A DNA stretch of 63,050 nt from Ruminiclostridium sp. (lineage in GTDB: Bacteria; Bacillota; Clostridia; Oscillospirales; Ruminococcaceae), in contig JAGAVH010000039.1 in NCBI GenBank assembly GCA_017942025.1, forward strand, positions 26,290 through 89,339. The letters are read 5' to 3'. The notes under the pieces are model-generated. The model was not told the DNA's origin, did not search any database, and saw only the letters and a list, made by a program, of their open reading frames with translations. Position numbers and translations under genes: made by a program. Of this stretch, positions 25,239 through 34,685 are shown piece after piece (the stretch's first letter is position 1; the number at the start of each line of letters is the position of its first letter).

Positions 25239-26621
25239 ATGAAAAAGTTTTTAAGTATAATCTTAACAGCGGCAATAATGCTTACTACCGCCTGCTCGGA
25301 TAATAATACGTCGGGCGGAAATATAATTTCACTCACAGGAGAAGAAAATATACCAACTAACTGCCCGAACGCAAACTTCGGCGGTACGCCGATAATGAAA
25401 ACGAATAACGGATATTATTATTTTTCATCCGGTGGCTCTCTTATGTTTTATGACGAGCAGTCTGATCAGAATATTTATCTGTGCAATAAACCTGAATGCC
25501 TTCACGATGGCAACGACTTCTGTGTATCAACGAAGGGCTGGTACAGCAGATATACAGGGATGCTGTATAACGATCATATATACATGGTGAATATTGAACA
25601 GGAAGAACAGAAAAAGACCTATAAGCTTTTGCAGGCTGATTTGTTCGGTAGCGAGCTTTCAGAAATATGTACATTTTTTTCTGTGGTTGAAAATGATATG
25701 ATGGTAGGCGGCTCACATTCCATAATTCATAAGGACAGAATGTTTGTATCGGTGCAGCTGCACAAAAATCCATTGTCGCAAAATACAGAGTTTGACGAAG
25801 GTCTTGGTATGAAGATATTTATGATAGACCTTAAAAGCGGCAGCTATCAGGAAATACAGATAGATAACAGCGGTGAAAACGAAGGGCAATACGGCTATAA
25901 CGCCTTTTTGTCAGCAGACGGGGATAATATATACTACCTTACTTCATCCAAGAAAAATACATTCAAGCCAAGTCTGCAAAGATATAATATCACAACAGGT
26001 GAAACGAAAATTGTTTATTCCTTTGAAAGAGCAGTAGCAGGCTTTACGGTAAACGACGATAAGCTCTATTATACGTCCACTTGTTATAAAGACAGCGACT
26101 CATCGTATTATCTTTCAAAATATAAATTCAGCCTTTATTCGGTTGATCTTAAAACAGGAGAAGAGAAAACCTTTATAGAAGAAAAAGAAACTGAAAAGGC
26201 GTTAAGTCCGCTTTTAAATCTGGGAAATCACGTTGACGTTACTACAGACAGGAACTATCTTTATGTCTGCACTGCATCTGCTACAAGCTGGGCGGCACAT
26301 TTATATCCGATAGAATTTTATATTTACGATTTTGACGGAAAAAAGCTTGCTACCTTTAACGGCAACGGTCAGTTTGACTGGGAAGATGATAAGCATGAGG
26401 GATATATATTCAACGTGCTTGACGGTGTGGTGTATCTCAGAGTGTTTGAAGAATTTCTGGAATTTGAAACCTATTCATGCTCTGTCGAAGATATTATAAA
26501 CGGTAAGGAAAAATGGACAAGAATTTTTGATTATACCGTACCGACTCCCCCTGAAAGCGAAGAAGATGAAGAAAACAGCGTTAAAGACGAAGGAGAAAGC
26601 GTAAGTGAAACAGAAAGCTAA
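25239..26621 (+). CDS. paralogous surface lipoprotein, copy 3 of 8 (divergent)
   Basis: This 460-residue copy keeps the lipoprotein signal (TTAC) and C-N-K-P-E-C-L-H-D-G-N-D-F-C but is the most divergent. The YSSFTV block is reduced to VAGFTVNDDKLYYTS, the DTLPQC entry motif is missing, and the C terminus carries a unique acidic tail rich in Glu, Ser and Asp. ATG 25239 with AAGGAG 6 bp upstream is preferred; an earlier in-frame ATG at 25212 overlaps copy 2. The divergence suggests another ligand or a structural role. Confidence 0.86.
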   Translation: MKKFLSIILTAAIMLTTACSDNNTSGGNIISLTGEENIPTNCPNANFGGTPIMKTNNGYYYFSSGGSLMFYDEQSDQNIYLCNKPECLHDGNDFCVSTKGWYSRYTGMLYNDHIYMVNIEQEEQKKTYKLLQADLFGSELSEICTFFSVVENDMMVGGSHSIIHKDRMFVSVQLHKNPLSQNTEFDEGLGMKIFMIDLKSGSYQEIQIDNSGENEGQYGYNAFLSADGDNIYYLTSSKKNTFKPSLQRYNITTGETKIVYSFERAVAGFTVNDDKLYYTSTCYKDSDSSYYLSKYKFSLYSVDLKTGEEKTFIEEKETEKALSPLLNLGNHVDVTTDRNYLYVCTASATSWAAHLYPIEFYIYDFDGKKLATFNGNGQFDWEDDKHEGYIFNVLDGVVYLRVFEEFLEFETYSCSVEDIINGKEKWTRIFDYTVPTPPESEEDEENSVKDEGESVSETES

Positions 26622-27936
26622 AAGAGCATCCGCATTTGTTTTAGCATCGGCAATAATATTATCTTTAACCGCTTGCACGTATGTTGAGCCGCCCGAGAAC
26701 GATCCCGGCAACACAAATACTATGTATCACGGTTTTATGGACAGTATTATGAAGGGCGATAACGGATATTATTATATCGGCAGTTACGAAAAAAACGGTA
26801 CTGTAGTAGCTAGGGAAGTTCCTCTTTTCTACGATATGAAAACAGGCAGTAGTGTTATTCTTTGCGGTAAGCCTGAATGTATGCATGACGGCAACGAATT
26901 CTGCGTAGCTACGGCGCACGAAAGATGGACAGTATGCTTTAAAGAATGCTACAGCCTTTATAACGGCTATATCTATAGGATATACGATTGTATGTTAACA
27001 AGCAAGGAAGGCTATACAGGTAAAAACGAGATAAGAGTAAAAAGATATGACTTGCGGGGAAACGAATGCTCAAATCTCGGATGCATTATGGAGAGCATTA
27101 CCGAAGGCGATGAACAGATGGCAGAGGTGGCAAATCTCATCTTTCACCGTGGCAGACTGTATTTTGCCATGTCAAACTGTGACGAAGGCGACCTGTTCTG
27201 GTTTGATCTGGAAACCGGCGAAAAAAAGCAGATAGTTATACCGAAAAATGAAGAGGGCGGCAGAATGAGTAATCCCAGCGGACTTGTCGCAGAAGGAGAT
27301 TATTTCTACTACGCCATAAGATATACAAAATACGTACCAAACAGCCACAAGACGGAAAATGACGTCATCTATGACAAGACAGTTTTAAGAAGATACAATA
27401 TATTAACCGAAGAAACCGAAACTATATCGGCTCTTCCCGACATATATTCCTCCTTCACAGTAAATGACGGCATTGTATATTATACCACCGTTGACAGAGT
27501 AGAGAACACCTTCAGCCTTTATTCCTACAATATATCGGAGGATAAGACCACTACCATAGCAGACAAGCTTCAGCAGAATTATATGGACGACAAACATCTT
27601 AACGGTAGTGCAAGAATTATCACAGACAGAGAATATCTGTATATCAGCACAGGATATCATAGTAATAGAGATAAGGATAGTCCCGAATATGAGAACGACT
27701 TTTATATATACTCTCTTGACGGAGAGCAGCTTCTTCACGGACTTGATAACCTACCTGCCGATATCCCGAAATGGAGCTATCAGTACAAGGTGCTTGACGG
27801 AGAAATTTATATGGATTTTAACGATAGCTCTAAACAAAACGATGATACAAGCGACACGATCTCAGGCGTCTATATGATAAAAACCGAAGACCTGATAAAC
27901 GGCAGTCGTGACTGGACAAGACTCTACAAAGCATAA
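26605..27936 (+). CDS. paralogous surface lipoprotein, copy 4 of 8
   Basis: The 443-residue paralogue begins at GTG 26605 inside the end of copy 3 (17-bp overlap), with AAGGAG at 26590-26595 as ribosome site. Its signal ends LTAC and the mature protein starts TYVEPPEND without the usual Asn/Ser linker. It has C-G-K-P-E-C-M-H-D-G-N-E-F-C, IYSSFTVNDGIVYYTTVDR, NDFYIYSLDGEQLLHGL and KTEDLINGSRDW. The overlap implies coupled translation with copy 3 and makes these two the tightest pair of the set. Confidence 0.86.
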   Translation: MKQKAKRASAFVLASAIILSLTACTYVEPPENDPGNTNTMYHGFMDSIMKGDNGYYYIGSYEKNGTVVAREVPLFYDMKTGSSVILCGKPECMHDGNEFCVATAHERWTVCFKECYSLYNGYIYRIYDCMLTSKEGYTGKNEIRVKRYDLRGNECSNLGCIMESITEGDEQMAEVANLIFHRGRLYFAMSNCDEGDLFWFDLETGEKKQIVIPKNEEGGRMSNPSGLVAEGDYFYYAIRYTKYVPNSHKTENDVIYDKTVLRRYNILTEETETISALPDIYSSFTVNDGIVYYTTVDRVENTFSLYSYNISEDKTTTIADKLQQNYMDDKHLNGSARIITDREYLYISTGYHSNRDKDSPEYENDFYIYSLDGEQLLHGLDNLPADIPKWSYQYKVLDGEIYMDFNDSSKQNDDTSDTISGVYMIKTEDLINGSRDWTRLYKA

Positions 27937-27956
27937 AACCTATTCAAGGAGCAAAA

Positions 27957-29405
27957 ATGAAGAAATTTTTAACCATAATTCTTTTAGCGGCAATACTGCT
28001 GGCTACCGCTTGTAGTGATAATAACACCTCATCCGTAAACTCACAGAACAGTAGCGTGAGCCATACAGAAAGCAATACCACAAGCAGTACGGATAACTCT
28101 TCACAAACAAGTCAGAGCATTATAACCGAAGCGCCCACAGAAAATACACCGAACAGGGTAGACGATACCTTACCCCAGTGCGAGCCGGCGAATACTGTAA
28201 ATTTTTTCACTCACAACGTAATGAAGGGTATAAACGGTTACTATTACCGCGATTCCTGGGATACGGGATACAACAATATGTCAAGTGGTATCGTTTATTA
28301 CGATATTCCTACAGGAAAGACTATTCCTCTTTGCAGTAAGCCACAATGCCCTCATGATGGAAATGCTTTTTGTCCTTCCACAAGTTTTGATTCACATTTC
28401 AATATTCTTTATAATGGCTATATTTACAGATTCGGAAATTTTATCAATAATGAAAATCAATATGAGCTAAAATTGATGAAAACAGACCTGATGGGTAACG
28501 AGTTATCCCTTGTTTCTGATGTTATGACCAATGTGGGAGGTTATATTAGTGTACACAACGTAGTTGTGCATTACGGTAAAATGATATTTGTGCTTGAGAG
28601 TCAGGCAATAAATGACGGAATCCGCACTCCTTATATTATTGATCTTGCATCCGGCGAATATAAGGAGATATATATCCCTGAGCCTGCAAATGGAATATAC
28701 AGATGGCAAAGTCATGCACTTAATCATCTTATATGTGATGGCGACTGGCTTTATTATACAATAAGAGAAGTAACGTTGAAGTCTGATAAGCTTGGATTTG
28801 TTGAATCTAATTACGACTATAACAGAACAGAAATGTTCCGTTATAATCTAAAGAGCGGTGAAACGGAGGTTGTAGCCGCAATGCCTGATATATATTCTTC
28901 TTTTACTGTTAATAACGGAATAATCTACTATACTGTGGCTGACAGAAAAAATAACACTTTTTCTCTTTATGCCTACGATGTAGAAAAAAGCAATGTTACC
29001 ACACTTGCGCAGAATGTGAGACAAAAATTTGTAGATGGAAAATACGTCGGAGATACCAATAAAGTTACTGTGATGACCGACCGACAGTATATTTACATAT
29101 GCACAAGCGGTAATTACAGACGTAATGATCAATTGGCTTCAGGCGATGATATAGATTTCTATATTTATGATTTTGACGGGAAAGAGCTTTTACATGGACT
29201 TCCTGATACAGGTCTTGACTTATCCACAGGTGAATGGGAATATTCTTTTTCAGCCTTAGACGGAGATATTTATATCAGATTTGTCGACGGCTCTTTTTCT
29301 CCTTATGAGGAGGAAGATAAACTGTCAGGAACTTATATGATAAAAACCGAAGATCTCATAAACGGCGGTACGGAGTGGACAAAGCTCTATAAAGCAACAA
29401 AGTAA
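27957..29405 (+). CDS. paralogous surface lipoprotein, copy 5 of 8
   Basis: The 482-residue copy has a signal ending ATAC and a ~55-residue Ser/Thr/Asn linker before the entry motif DTLPQCEPAN. The cysteine motif is the most altered in its variable positions, C-S-K-P-Q-C-P-H-D-G-N-A-F-C, but all invariant residues are kept. The C-terminal blocks IYSSFTVNNGIIYYTVADR, DIDFYIYDFDGKELLHGLPD and KTEDLINGGTEW match copies 6-8. The linker should hold the folded domain away from the membrane. It starts 21 bp after copy 4. Confidence 0.87.
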   Translation: MKKFLTIILLAAILLATACSDNNTSSVNSQNSSVSHTESNTTSSTDNSSQTSQSIITEAPTENTPNRVDDTLPQCEPANTVNFFTHNVMKGINGYYYRDSWDTGYNNMSSGIVYYDIPTGKTIPLCSKPQCPHDGNAFCPSTSFDSHFNILYNGYIYRFGNFINNENQYELKLMKTDLMGNELSLVSDVMTNVGGYISVHNVVVHYGKMIFVLESQAINDGIRTPYIIDLASGEYKEIYIPEPANGIYRWQSHALNHLICDGDWLYYTIREVTLKSDKLGFVESNYDYNRTEMFRYNLKSGETEVVAAMPDIYSSFTVNNGIIYYTVADRKNNTFSLYAYDVEKSNVTTLAQNVRQKFVDGKYVGDTNKVTVMTDRQYIYICTSGNYRRNDQLASGDDIDFYIYDFDGKELLHGLPDTGLDLSTGEWEYSFSALDGDIYIRFVDGSFSPYEEEDKLSGTYMIKTEDLINGGTEWTKLYKATK

Positions 29406-29420
29406 GGAGAGATAAACAAA

Positions 29421-30881
29421 ATGAAAATGAAAAAGGCATTAAGTATAATCTTAACATCGGCAATACTACTCACCACCGCTTGTAGTGATAACAACACCTC
29501 ATCCGTAAACTCACAGAACAACAGCACAAGCAGTACGGAAAGCAGTAAAACCGACTCCGATACTTCGTCAAAAACAAATTCAGAAGTTATAACCGAAGCG
29601 CCCGCAGAAAATACACCGAATAACCTGGATGATACTTTGCCGCAGTTCAGTCCTGCGAATATCCATTACGAAAACGTAAAGAAGGGCAAGGAAGGGTACT
29701 ATTACAAAGCCAGGATAAAAAGCGACGGTGGACGGGATTTTGAGGGACTCAGCTATTATGATAATGCCACGGGAAAAACTATCCCTTTATGCAGTAAGCC
29801 TCAATGTATGCACGACGGTAATGATTTCTGTGCAGCTACAGGTCTGCAGGGCGATAATCGTTCCGTTCTTTATAACGGATATATCTACAGACTCGGCATT
29901 CGGAGAACCGATACGGAGTTTACTATAGGATTACTCCGGACCGACCTTCAGGGTAATGAATTGTCAAGGATCTCGGACATACATACGGGACTTTGTGGCG
30001 AAATCCGTAATACCTCTACAATAGGCGACAGCGTAGTATTTCATTACGGAAAAATGTTTATATCCTTTAATCCGATTGCGGATAAAGAGGAGGAACGGAT
30101 TTTATATATGGTCGACCTGGAAACAGGCGCAGGCAAGGAAATCCACGTACCCCCACCGGAGAATAATGCAACAAGGCTTCTTCATTACAGTTTCAGGAGC
30201 TTAATGGCTGACGGCGACTTTCTGTATTATACAACAAAGGAAGCAAGGTGGAATCATCCCCAGGTGCACGATGATGCACATCTGACCTATGACAGAACGA
30301 CAATGTACCGCTTCAATATCAGAACAGGCGAAACAGAAATGATTTCCGCTATGCCCGACGTTTATTCCTCTTTTACCGTCAATAACGGAATAATCTATTA
30401 TACCGTGGCTGACAGAAGCGATAACACCTTTAGTCTGTATTCCTACGATATAGAAAAGGATGAGACTAAAACCATTATTGATAAGCATCAGCAGAATTAC
30501 GTTAACGGAAAATACGTGTCCGATCGTAGTAAGGTAACTGTGCTTACAGACAGGAAATATCTTTACGTCTGCACAAGCGGTATTGATAGCGGAACAACCA
30601 TCACGGACAGAGTTGACGACGTGGATTTTTATATCTATAGCCTTGACGGAAAAGAGCTTGTTCACGGACTTCCGGGAATGGAAGAACTTATAGATATGGA
30701 GAAGGATTGGTATGCTTCATTTTCTGCTCTTGACGGAGAAGTTTACTTCAATTATCAGGACAGAAATTATGAACGCAAAAATACGGATGAAGACAAAAAT
30801 TCAGGTATGTACGTAATAAATACTGAAGACCTGATAAACGGCAATAATAGCTGGAAAAAGCTATACAGACGATATGTCTGA
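29421..30881 (+). CDS. paralogous surface lipoprotein, copy 6 of 8
   Basis: This 486-residue copy shares its signal and first linker block (C-S-D-N-N-T-S-S-V-N-S-Q-N) with copies 5 and 7 and ITEAP-ENTPN with copy 5, so these three look like the youngest duplicates. The entry motif has lost its cysteine (DTLPQFSPAN). The core motif is C-S-K-P-Q-C-M-H-D-G-N-D-F-C, followed by VYSSFTVNNGIIYYTVADR and DVDFYIYSLDGKELVHGLPG. AAGGAGAG precedes the start. Confidence 0.87.
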   Translation: MKMKKALSIILTSAILLTTACSDNNTSSVNSQNNSTSSTESSKTDSDTSSKTNSEVITEAPAENTPNNLDDTLPQFSPANIHYENVKKGKEGYYYKARIKSDGGRDFEGLSYYDNATGKTIPLCSKPQCMHDGNDFCAATGLQGDNRSVLYNGYIYRLGIRRTDTEFTIGLLRTDLQGNELSRISDIHTGLCGEIRNTSTIGDSVVFHYGKMFISFNPIADKEEERILYMVDLETGAGKEIHVPPPENNATRLLHYSFRSLMADGDFLYYTTKEARWNHPQVHDDAHLTYDRTTMYRFNIRTGETEMISAMPDVYSSFTVNNGIIYYTVADRSDNTFSLYSYDIEKDETKTIIDKHQQNYVNGKYVSDRSKVTVLTDRKYLYVCTSGIDSGTTITDRVDDVDFYIYSLDGKELVHGLPGMEELIDMEKDWYASFSALDGEVYFNYQDRNYERKNTDEDKNSGMYVINTEDLINGNNSWKKLYRRYV

Positions 30882-30912
30882 CGGCAAAGCAACCAAAGGA
30901 GAGATAAACAAA

Positions 30913-32382
30913 ATGAAAATGAAAAAAGTATCAAGTATAATCTTAACAGCGGCAATAATACTGACCACCGCTTGTAGTGAAAACAACACGTCTTCCGTAA
31001 ACTCACAGAACAGTACCGTCGGTAATTCCTCGGGCGGCGTTACCGATAATACTACAAGCAGTACTGTTGTCGAAAATACACCTAATAAAGTGGACGACAC
31101 TCTGCCCCAGTGCGCTCCTGCAAATCTTCCGTCTTCTGTTTATGATGCCCGAAACGTTATGAAGGGAAAAGATGGTTATTACTATACCTCTATGTTAATA
31201 TCGGGCGATAAAATCAGTAATGCACTGCATTATTATGATTTGGCAACAGGTAAGTCTATTCCTCTTTGCAGTAAGCCTCAGTGTATACATGACGGAAATG
31301 ATTTCTGTGCTGCAACAGGTGGATTTTTGTATATAAACGGAAACGGCAGTGCGGATGTTCTTTATAATGGGTATATCTACAGACTTGGCGATACTGCTGA
31401 AGAGGTTGATAAATATGATCTTGCTCTTTTTAAAGTTGATTTACAAGGCAATGAATTGTCAAAGGTATCCGATATACTTTCTGTTTCTTTAGGTGATGGC
31501 GTGGCGGAACCTGCAATATGTAGCAAGGTGTTCCATTACGGCAAAATGATTATAGCTGCGCAATTTTACGATAATGTCATAGGATGGTCAAATCAATTTT
31601 ACATCGTAGATATTTCAACAGGTGAAAAGAAAGAGATAAACATACCTGAACATAAAAAAGGTACAAGGGTAGAATATGAGACAGGTATATCCCTTGTATG
31701 TGACGATGATTGGCTTTACTATACCGCAAGATACGTGGCATATAAAGGTCAGGTTCATACAGAGACAAACATGACCTATGACAGAACTGTTATGTACAGA
31801 TATAATTTGAAAACAGGAGAAACGGAAGAAATATCCGAAATGCCTGATATTTACTCTTCCTTTACAGTAAATAACAATATTATCTACTATACAGTGGCAG
31901 ATCGTAAGGATAATACTTTTTCTCTTTATTCTTTAGATACAACAACAAGAAAGATTATAACTTTAGCTGACAAAATTCAGCAGAACTATGTTGATGGAAA
32001 ATACATTTCTCATAGTAATAAGGTCACAGTTGTTACTGATAGAAAATATCTTTACATCTGCACAAGAGGACTTACAGGATATTATAGAAAGGATGCCACA
32101 AATAACGAAATTCAGGACGATATAGATTTTTATATCTACAGTCTTGACGGAAAAGAGCTTGTTCACGGACTTACGGGAATGGAAGCTCTGCTCGATATGG
32201 AAAAGGAATGGAGATACACCTTCTCGGCAATAAATGGAGAAATCTACTTTAATTATCAGGACAGGGCTTTTGACGATAGTGATTCGCCCGAAGATACAAA
32301 ATCAGGTATGTACACTATAAAGACCGAAGACCTCATAAACGGCAAAACAAACTGGACAAAGCTCTATAAAGCGATAAACTAA
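30913..32382 (+). CDS. paralogous surface lipoprotein, copy 7 of 8
   Basis: The 489-residue copy has the same leader DNA as copy 6 (AAAGGAGAGATAAACAAA before the ATG), which fixes the start at 30913 rather than an in-frame ATG at 30874 that overlaps copy 6. It has C-S-K-P-Q-C-I-H-D-G-N-D-F-C, IYSSFTVNNNIIYYTVADR, DIDFYIYSLDGKELVHGLTG and KTEDLINGKTNWTKLYKA. The linker contains an extra glycine-rich block. Closest relative is copy 6. Confidence 0.87.
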   Translation: MKMKKVSSIILTAAIILTTACSENNTSSVNSQNSTVGNSSGGVTDNTTSSTVVENTPNKVDDTLPQCAPANLPSSVYDARNVMKGKDGYYYTSMLISGDKISNALHYYDLATGKSIPLCSKPQCIHDGNDFCAATGGFLYINGNGSADVLYNGYIYRLGDTAEEVDKYDLALFKVDLQGNELSKVSDILSVSLGDGVAEPAICSKVFHYGKMIIAAQFYDNVIGWSNQFYIVDISTGEKKEINIPEHKKGTRVEYETGISLVCDDDWLYYTARYVAYKGQVHTETNMTYDRTVMYRYNLKTGETEEISEMPDIYSSFTVNNNIIYYTVADRKDNTFSLYSLDTTTRKIITLADKIQQNYVDGKYISHSNKVTVVTDRKYLYICTRGLTGYYRKDATNNEIQDDIDFYIYSLDGKELVHGLTGMEALLDMEKEWRYTFSAINGEIYFNYQDRAFDDSDSPEDTKSGMYTIKTEDLINGKTNWTKLYKAIN

Positions 32383-32397
32383 GGAGAGATAAACAAA

Positions 32398-33819
32398 ATG
32401 AAAACGAAAAAAGTATTAAGTGTGATTTTAGCAGTATTTACAGCCCTTTCTGTTACCGCTTGCTCGGAAAATACCACTTCTGTAACAAGTGGTACAAGTA
32501 ATAAAGAAAGCGTTGATAGTTCGGGAAGTGTATCGGAAAATTCTTCGAATAACGTGGATGATAAATTGCCCCAGTGTGATCCCGCCAATATAGGCGACGG
32601 AATCGCTTTTTCCGGATATAACAGCATTATGAAGGGCACGGATGGATATTATTTTTCTATGGGATCCTGGGATGAAGGAGTTCAGAATCCCGACGACACG
32701 CCCATACTCCGTTATTACGATACTGCAACAAAAAAGACTATAATCCTTTGTAGTAAGCCTCAATGTATGCACGATGGAAATGATTTCTGTGCGGCAACCT
32801 CGGGCGAATGGCGGGTTTGGTATAACTGCCTTTATAACGGCTTTATCTATAAGGTAGCTTCTGAGATAGTAACAGAAAACGATATGACCTATCGCGTTAT
32901 GAAGGTGCTTCGTGCCGACCTTCAGGGCAATGAGCTTTCAACCCTGTCCGAGCTGTTTGTGCATCGTTTCAGCGTAGTTATTGAAAACGTCGTATGCCAT
33001 TACGGTAAAATGTTTATAAATATGACAAAAACAGAGGATGGCGAAATAACAACAAAGCATATTTACATTGTAGATCTCGCATCTGGTGAGGCAAAGGAAA
33101 TAGCAATACCTGATGTGAAAAAGTATTACAGTATCCCTTATATGACCGCTGACGGAGATTATCTCTACTACGCCGCCGAGGATGTAATCTGGGAAAATTA
33201 TCAGCAGAAGGAAAGACAGGACACTGATAACGTAATGCATCGTTACAATATAAAAACGGGCGAAACCGAAATAATTTCGGGGCTGCCGAAGATATACGCT
33301 TCCTTTACTGTAAATGACGGAATCATCTACTATACTGTGGCTGACAGAAAGGAAAACACCTATAGCTTTTATTCCTTTGATACGAAAACCTCTGAAACAA
33401 AGACCTTTATCGATAATCGCAAGGTGGATTTTATCGATGCCAAATATCTTTCAAGCTCTTACAAGATATCGGTATATACCGACAGAAAATATCTCTACGT
33501 GCTAATGGGCGGCAGTAGTAATCAGTACAACGACGAAAACCCCTATGATATCGATATGTATATTTATGACCTTGACGGCAAGGAGCTTTATAAGGGATTA
33601 CCGGGCATTGATAAGGAACGCAAGGAGTGGTGGCACTATAATTTTTCCGCAATAGACGGAGAGATATATCTTTATTATGCCGTTACGGGTAATTCAGAAG
33701 GGCTGAAAAATGACGAGGTAACAGGACTTTATATGATAAAAACAGAAGACCTGATAAATGGCAAAACTGACTGGACAAAACTATATAAAACTTCAGATCC
33801 CTTCGGAGGTATGAACTGA
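32398..33819 (+). CDS. paralogous surface lipoprotein, copy 8 of 8
   Basis: The last, 473-residue copy has a signal ending VTAC, a ~40-residue Ser/Thr linker, DKLPQCDPAN, C-S-K-P-Q-C-M-H-D-G-N-D-F-C, IYASFTVNDGIIYYTVADR, DIDMYIYDLDGKELYKGLPG and KTEDLINGKTDWTKLYKT. Its stop codon overlaps the ATG of the ABC ATPase by 1 bp, and the ATPase ribosome site CGGAGGT lies inside this gene. This ties the lipoproteins to the transporter in one translated unit. Confidence 0.88.
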   Translation: MKTKKVLSVILAVFTALSVTACSENTTSVTSGTSNKESVDSSGSVSENSSNNVDDKLPQCDPANIGDGIAFSGYNSIMKGTDGYYFSMGSWDEGVQNPDDTPILRYYDTATKKTIILCSKPQCMHDGNDFCAATSGEWRVWYNCLYNGFIYKVASEIVTENDMTYRVMKVLRADLQGNELSTLSELFVHRFSVVIENVVCHYGKMFINMTKTEDGEITTKHIYIVDLASGEAKEIAIPDVKKYYSIPYMTADGDYLYYAAEDVIWENYQQKERQDTDNVMHRYNIKTGETEIISGLPKIYASFTVNDGIIYYTVADRKENTYSFYSFDTKTSETKTFIDNRKVDFIDAKYLSSSYKISVYTDRKYLYVLMGGSSNQYNDENPYDIDMYIYDLDGKELYKGLPGIDKERKEWWHYNFSAIDGEIYLYYAVTGNSEGLKNDEVTGLYMIKTEDLINGKTDWTKLYKTSDPFGGMN

Positions 33820-34685
33820 TGCTTGAAATTAAAAATCTTACAAAAAAATACGGCGACTTTGCCGCATTATCCGATTTCAGCTATAGCTTCGGCTACGGAG
33901 TCTACGGACTTCTCGGAGCTAACGGAGCGGGCAAGTCAACCTTTTTAAATCTCATCACCGACAACATAAAGCGTACTGAAGGCGAGGTGCTTTATAACGG
34001 TACGGATATTTTAAAGCTGGGCGGGAAGTATCGCAGAAGGGTAGGCTATACCCCACAGCTTCAGGGTATGTACGAGGATTTTTCCGCAAGACAGTTTCTG
34101 CGTTATATCGGCGCTTTAAAGGGTATGAAGCATAAGGAGTGCAAAAAGCAGACCGAGGAATTTTTAGAGATAGTAGGACTGAAAACGGTAGCAGGCAAGA
34201 AGCTGGGCGAATTTTCAGGCGGTATGCGTCAAAGAGTACTGCTTGCGGCGGCTATGCTTGATAATCCCGAAATAATGATACTTGACGAGCCGACGGCAGG
34301 TCTTGATCCCGAGGAAAGAATAAGACTTCGGAATTACATATCCGAAATCTCCAGAAACCGCACGGTACTGCTTGCAACCCACGTTGTAAGCGATATTGAG
34401 TCTATAGCACAGAGCGTTATAGTGTTAAGTCACGGAAAAATTAAAATTTCGGGTAGCCCCGCAGAGCTTAATAATTCCATCAGAGGTAAGGCGTTCTTCT
34501 ACGAAGGAAGCTACGAGGAGGTTATGGAAAAGAAAAAGCAGTTCCCAAAAGGAGAAATATCCCTTTCGGGCGACAGCTATAAAATAAGAGTGCTTTGCGA
34601 TGCCGAGCCTGACGAATTCCGCCCCTCCGACCAGCCTATAAATTTAGAGGACGTATATCTTTATTATGCGGAGGGCAGAAGATGA
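33819..34685 (+). CDS. ABC transporter ATP-binding protein
   Basis: The 288-residue ATPase has Walker A GANGAGKST (~37-45), a Q-loop in YTPQLQGMYEDFS, signature FSGGMRQR (~136), Walker B IMILDEPTAGLDP (~155) and a switch histidine in LLATHVV. It is of the ABC-2/CcmA export type with a ~75-residue C-terminal extension. It is coupled to lipoprotein copy 8 upstream and overlaps the permease by 4 bp, so the three products are made together. Only one ATPase gene is present, so it should work as a homodimer with the fused permease. Confidence 0.93.
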   Translation: MLEIKNLTKKYGDFAALSDFSYSFGYGVYGLLGANGAGKSTFLNLITDNIKRTEGEVLYNGTDILKLGGKYRRRVGYTPQLQGMYEDFSARQFLRYIGALKGMKHKECKKQTEEFLEIVGLKTVAGKKLGEFSGGMRQRVLLAAAMLDNPEIMILDEPTAGLDPEERIRLRNYISEISRNRTVLLATHVVSDIESIAQSVIVLSHGKIKISGSPAELNNSIRGKAFFYEGSYEEVMEKKKQFPKGEISLSGDSYKIRVLCDAEPDEFRPSDQPINLEDVYLYYAEGRR

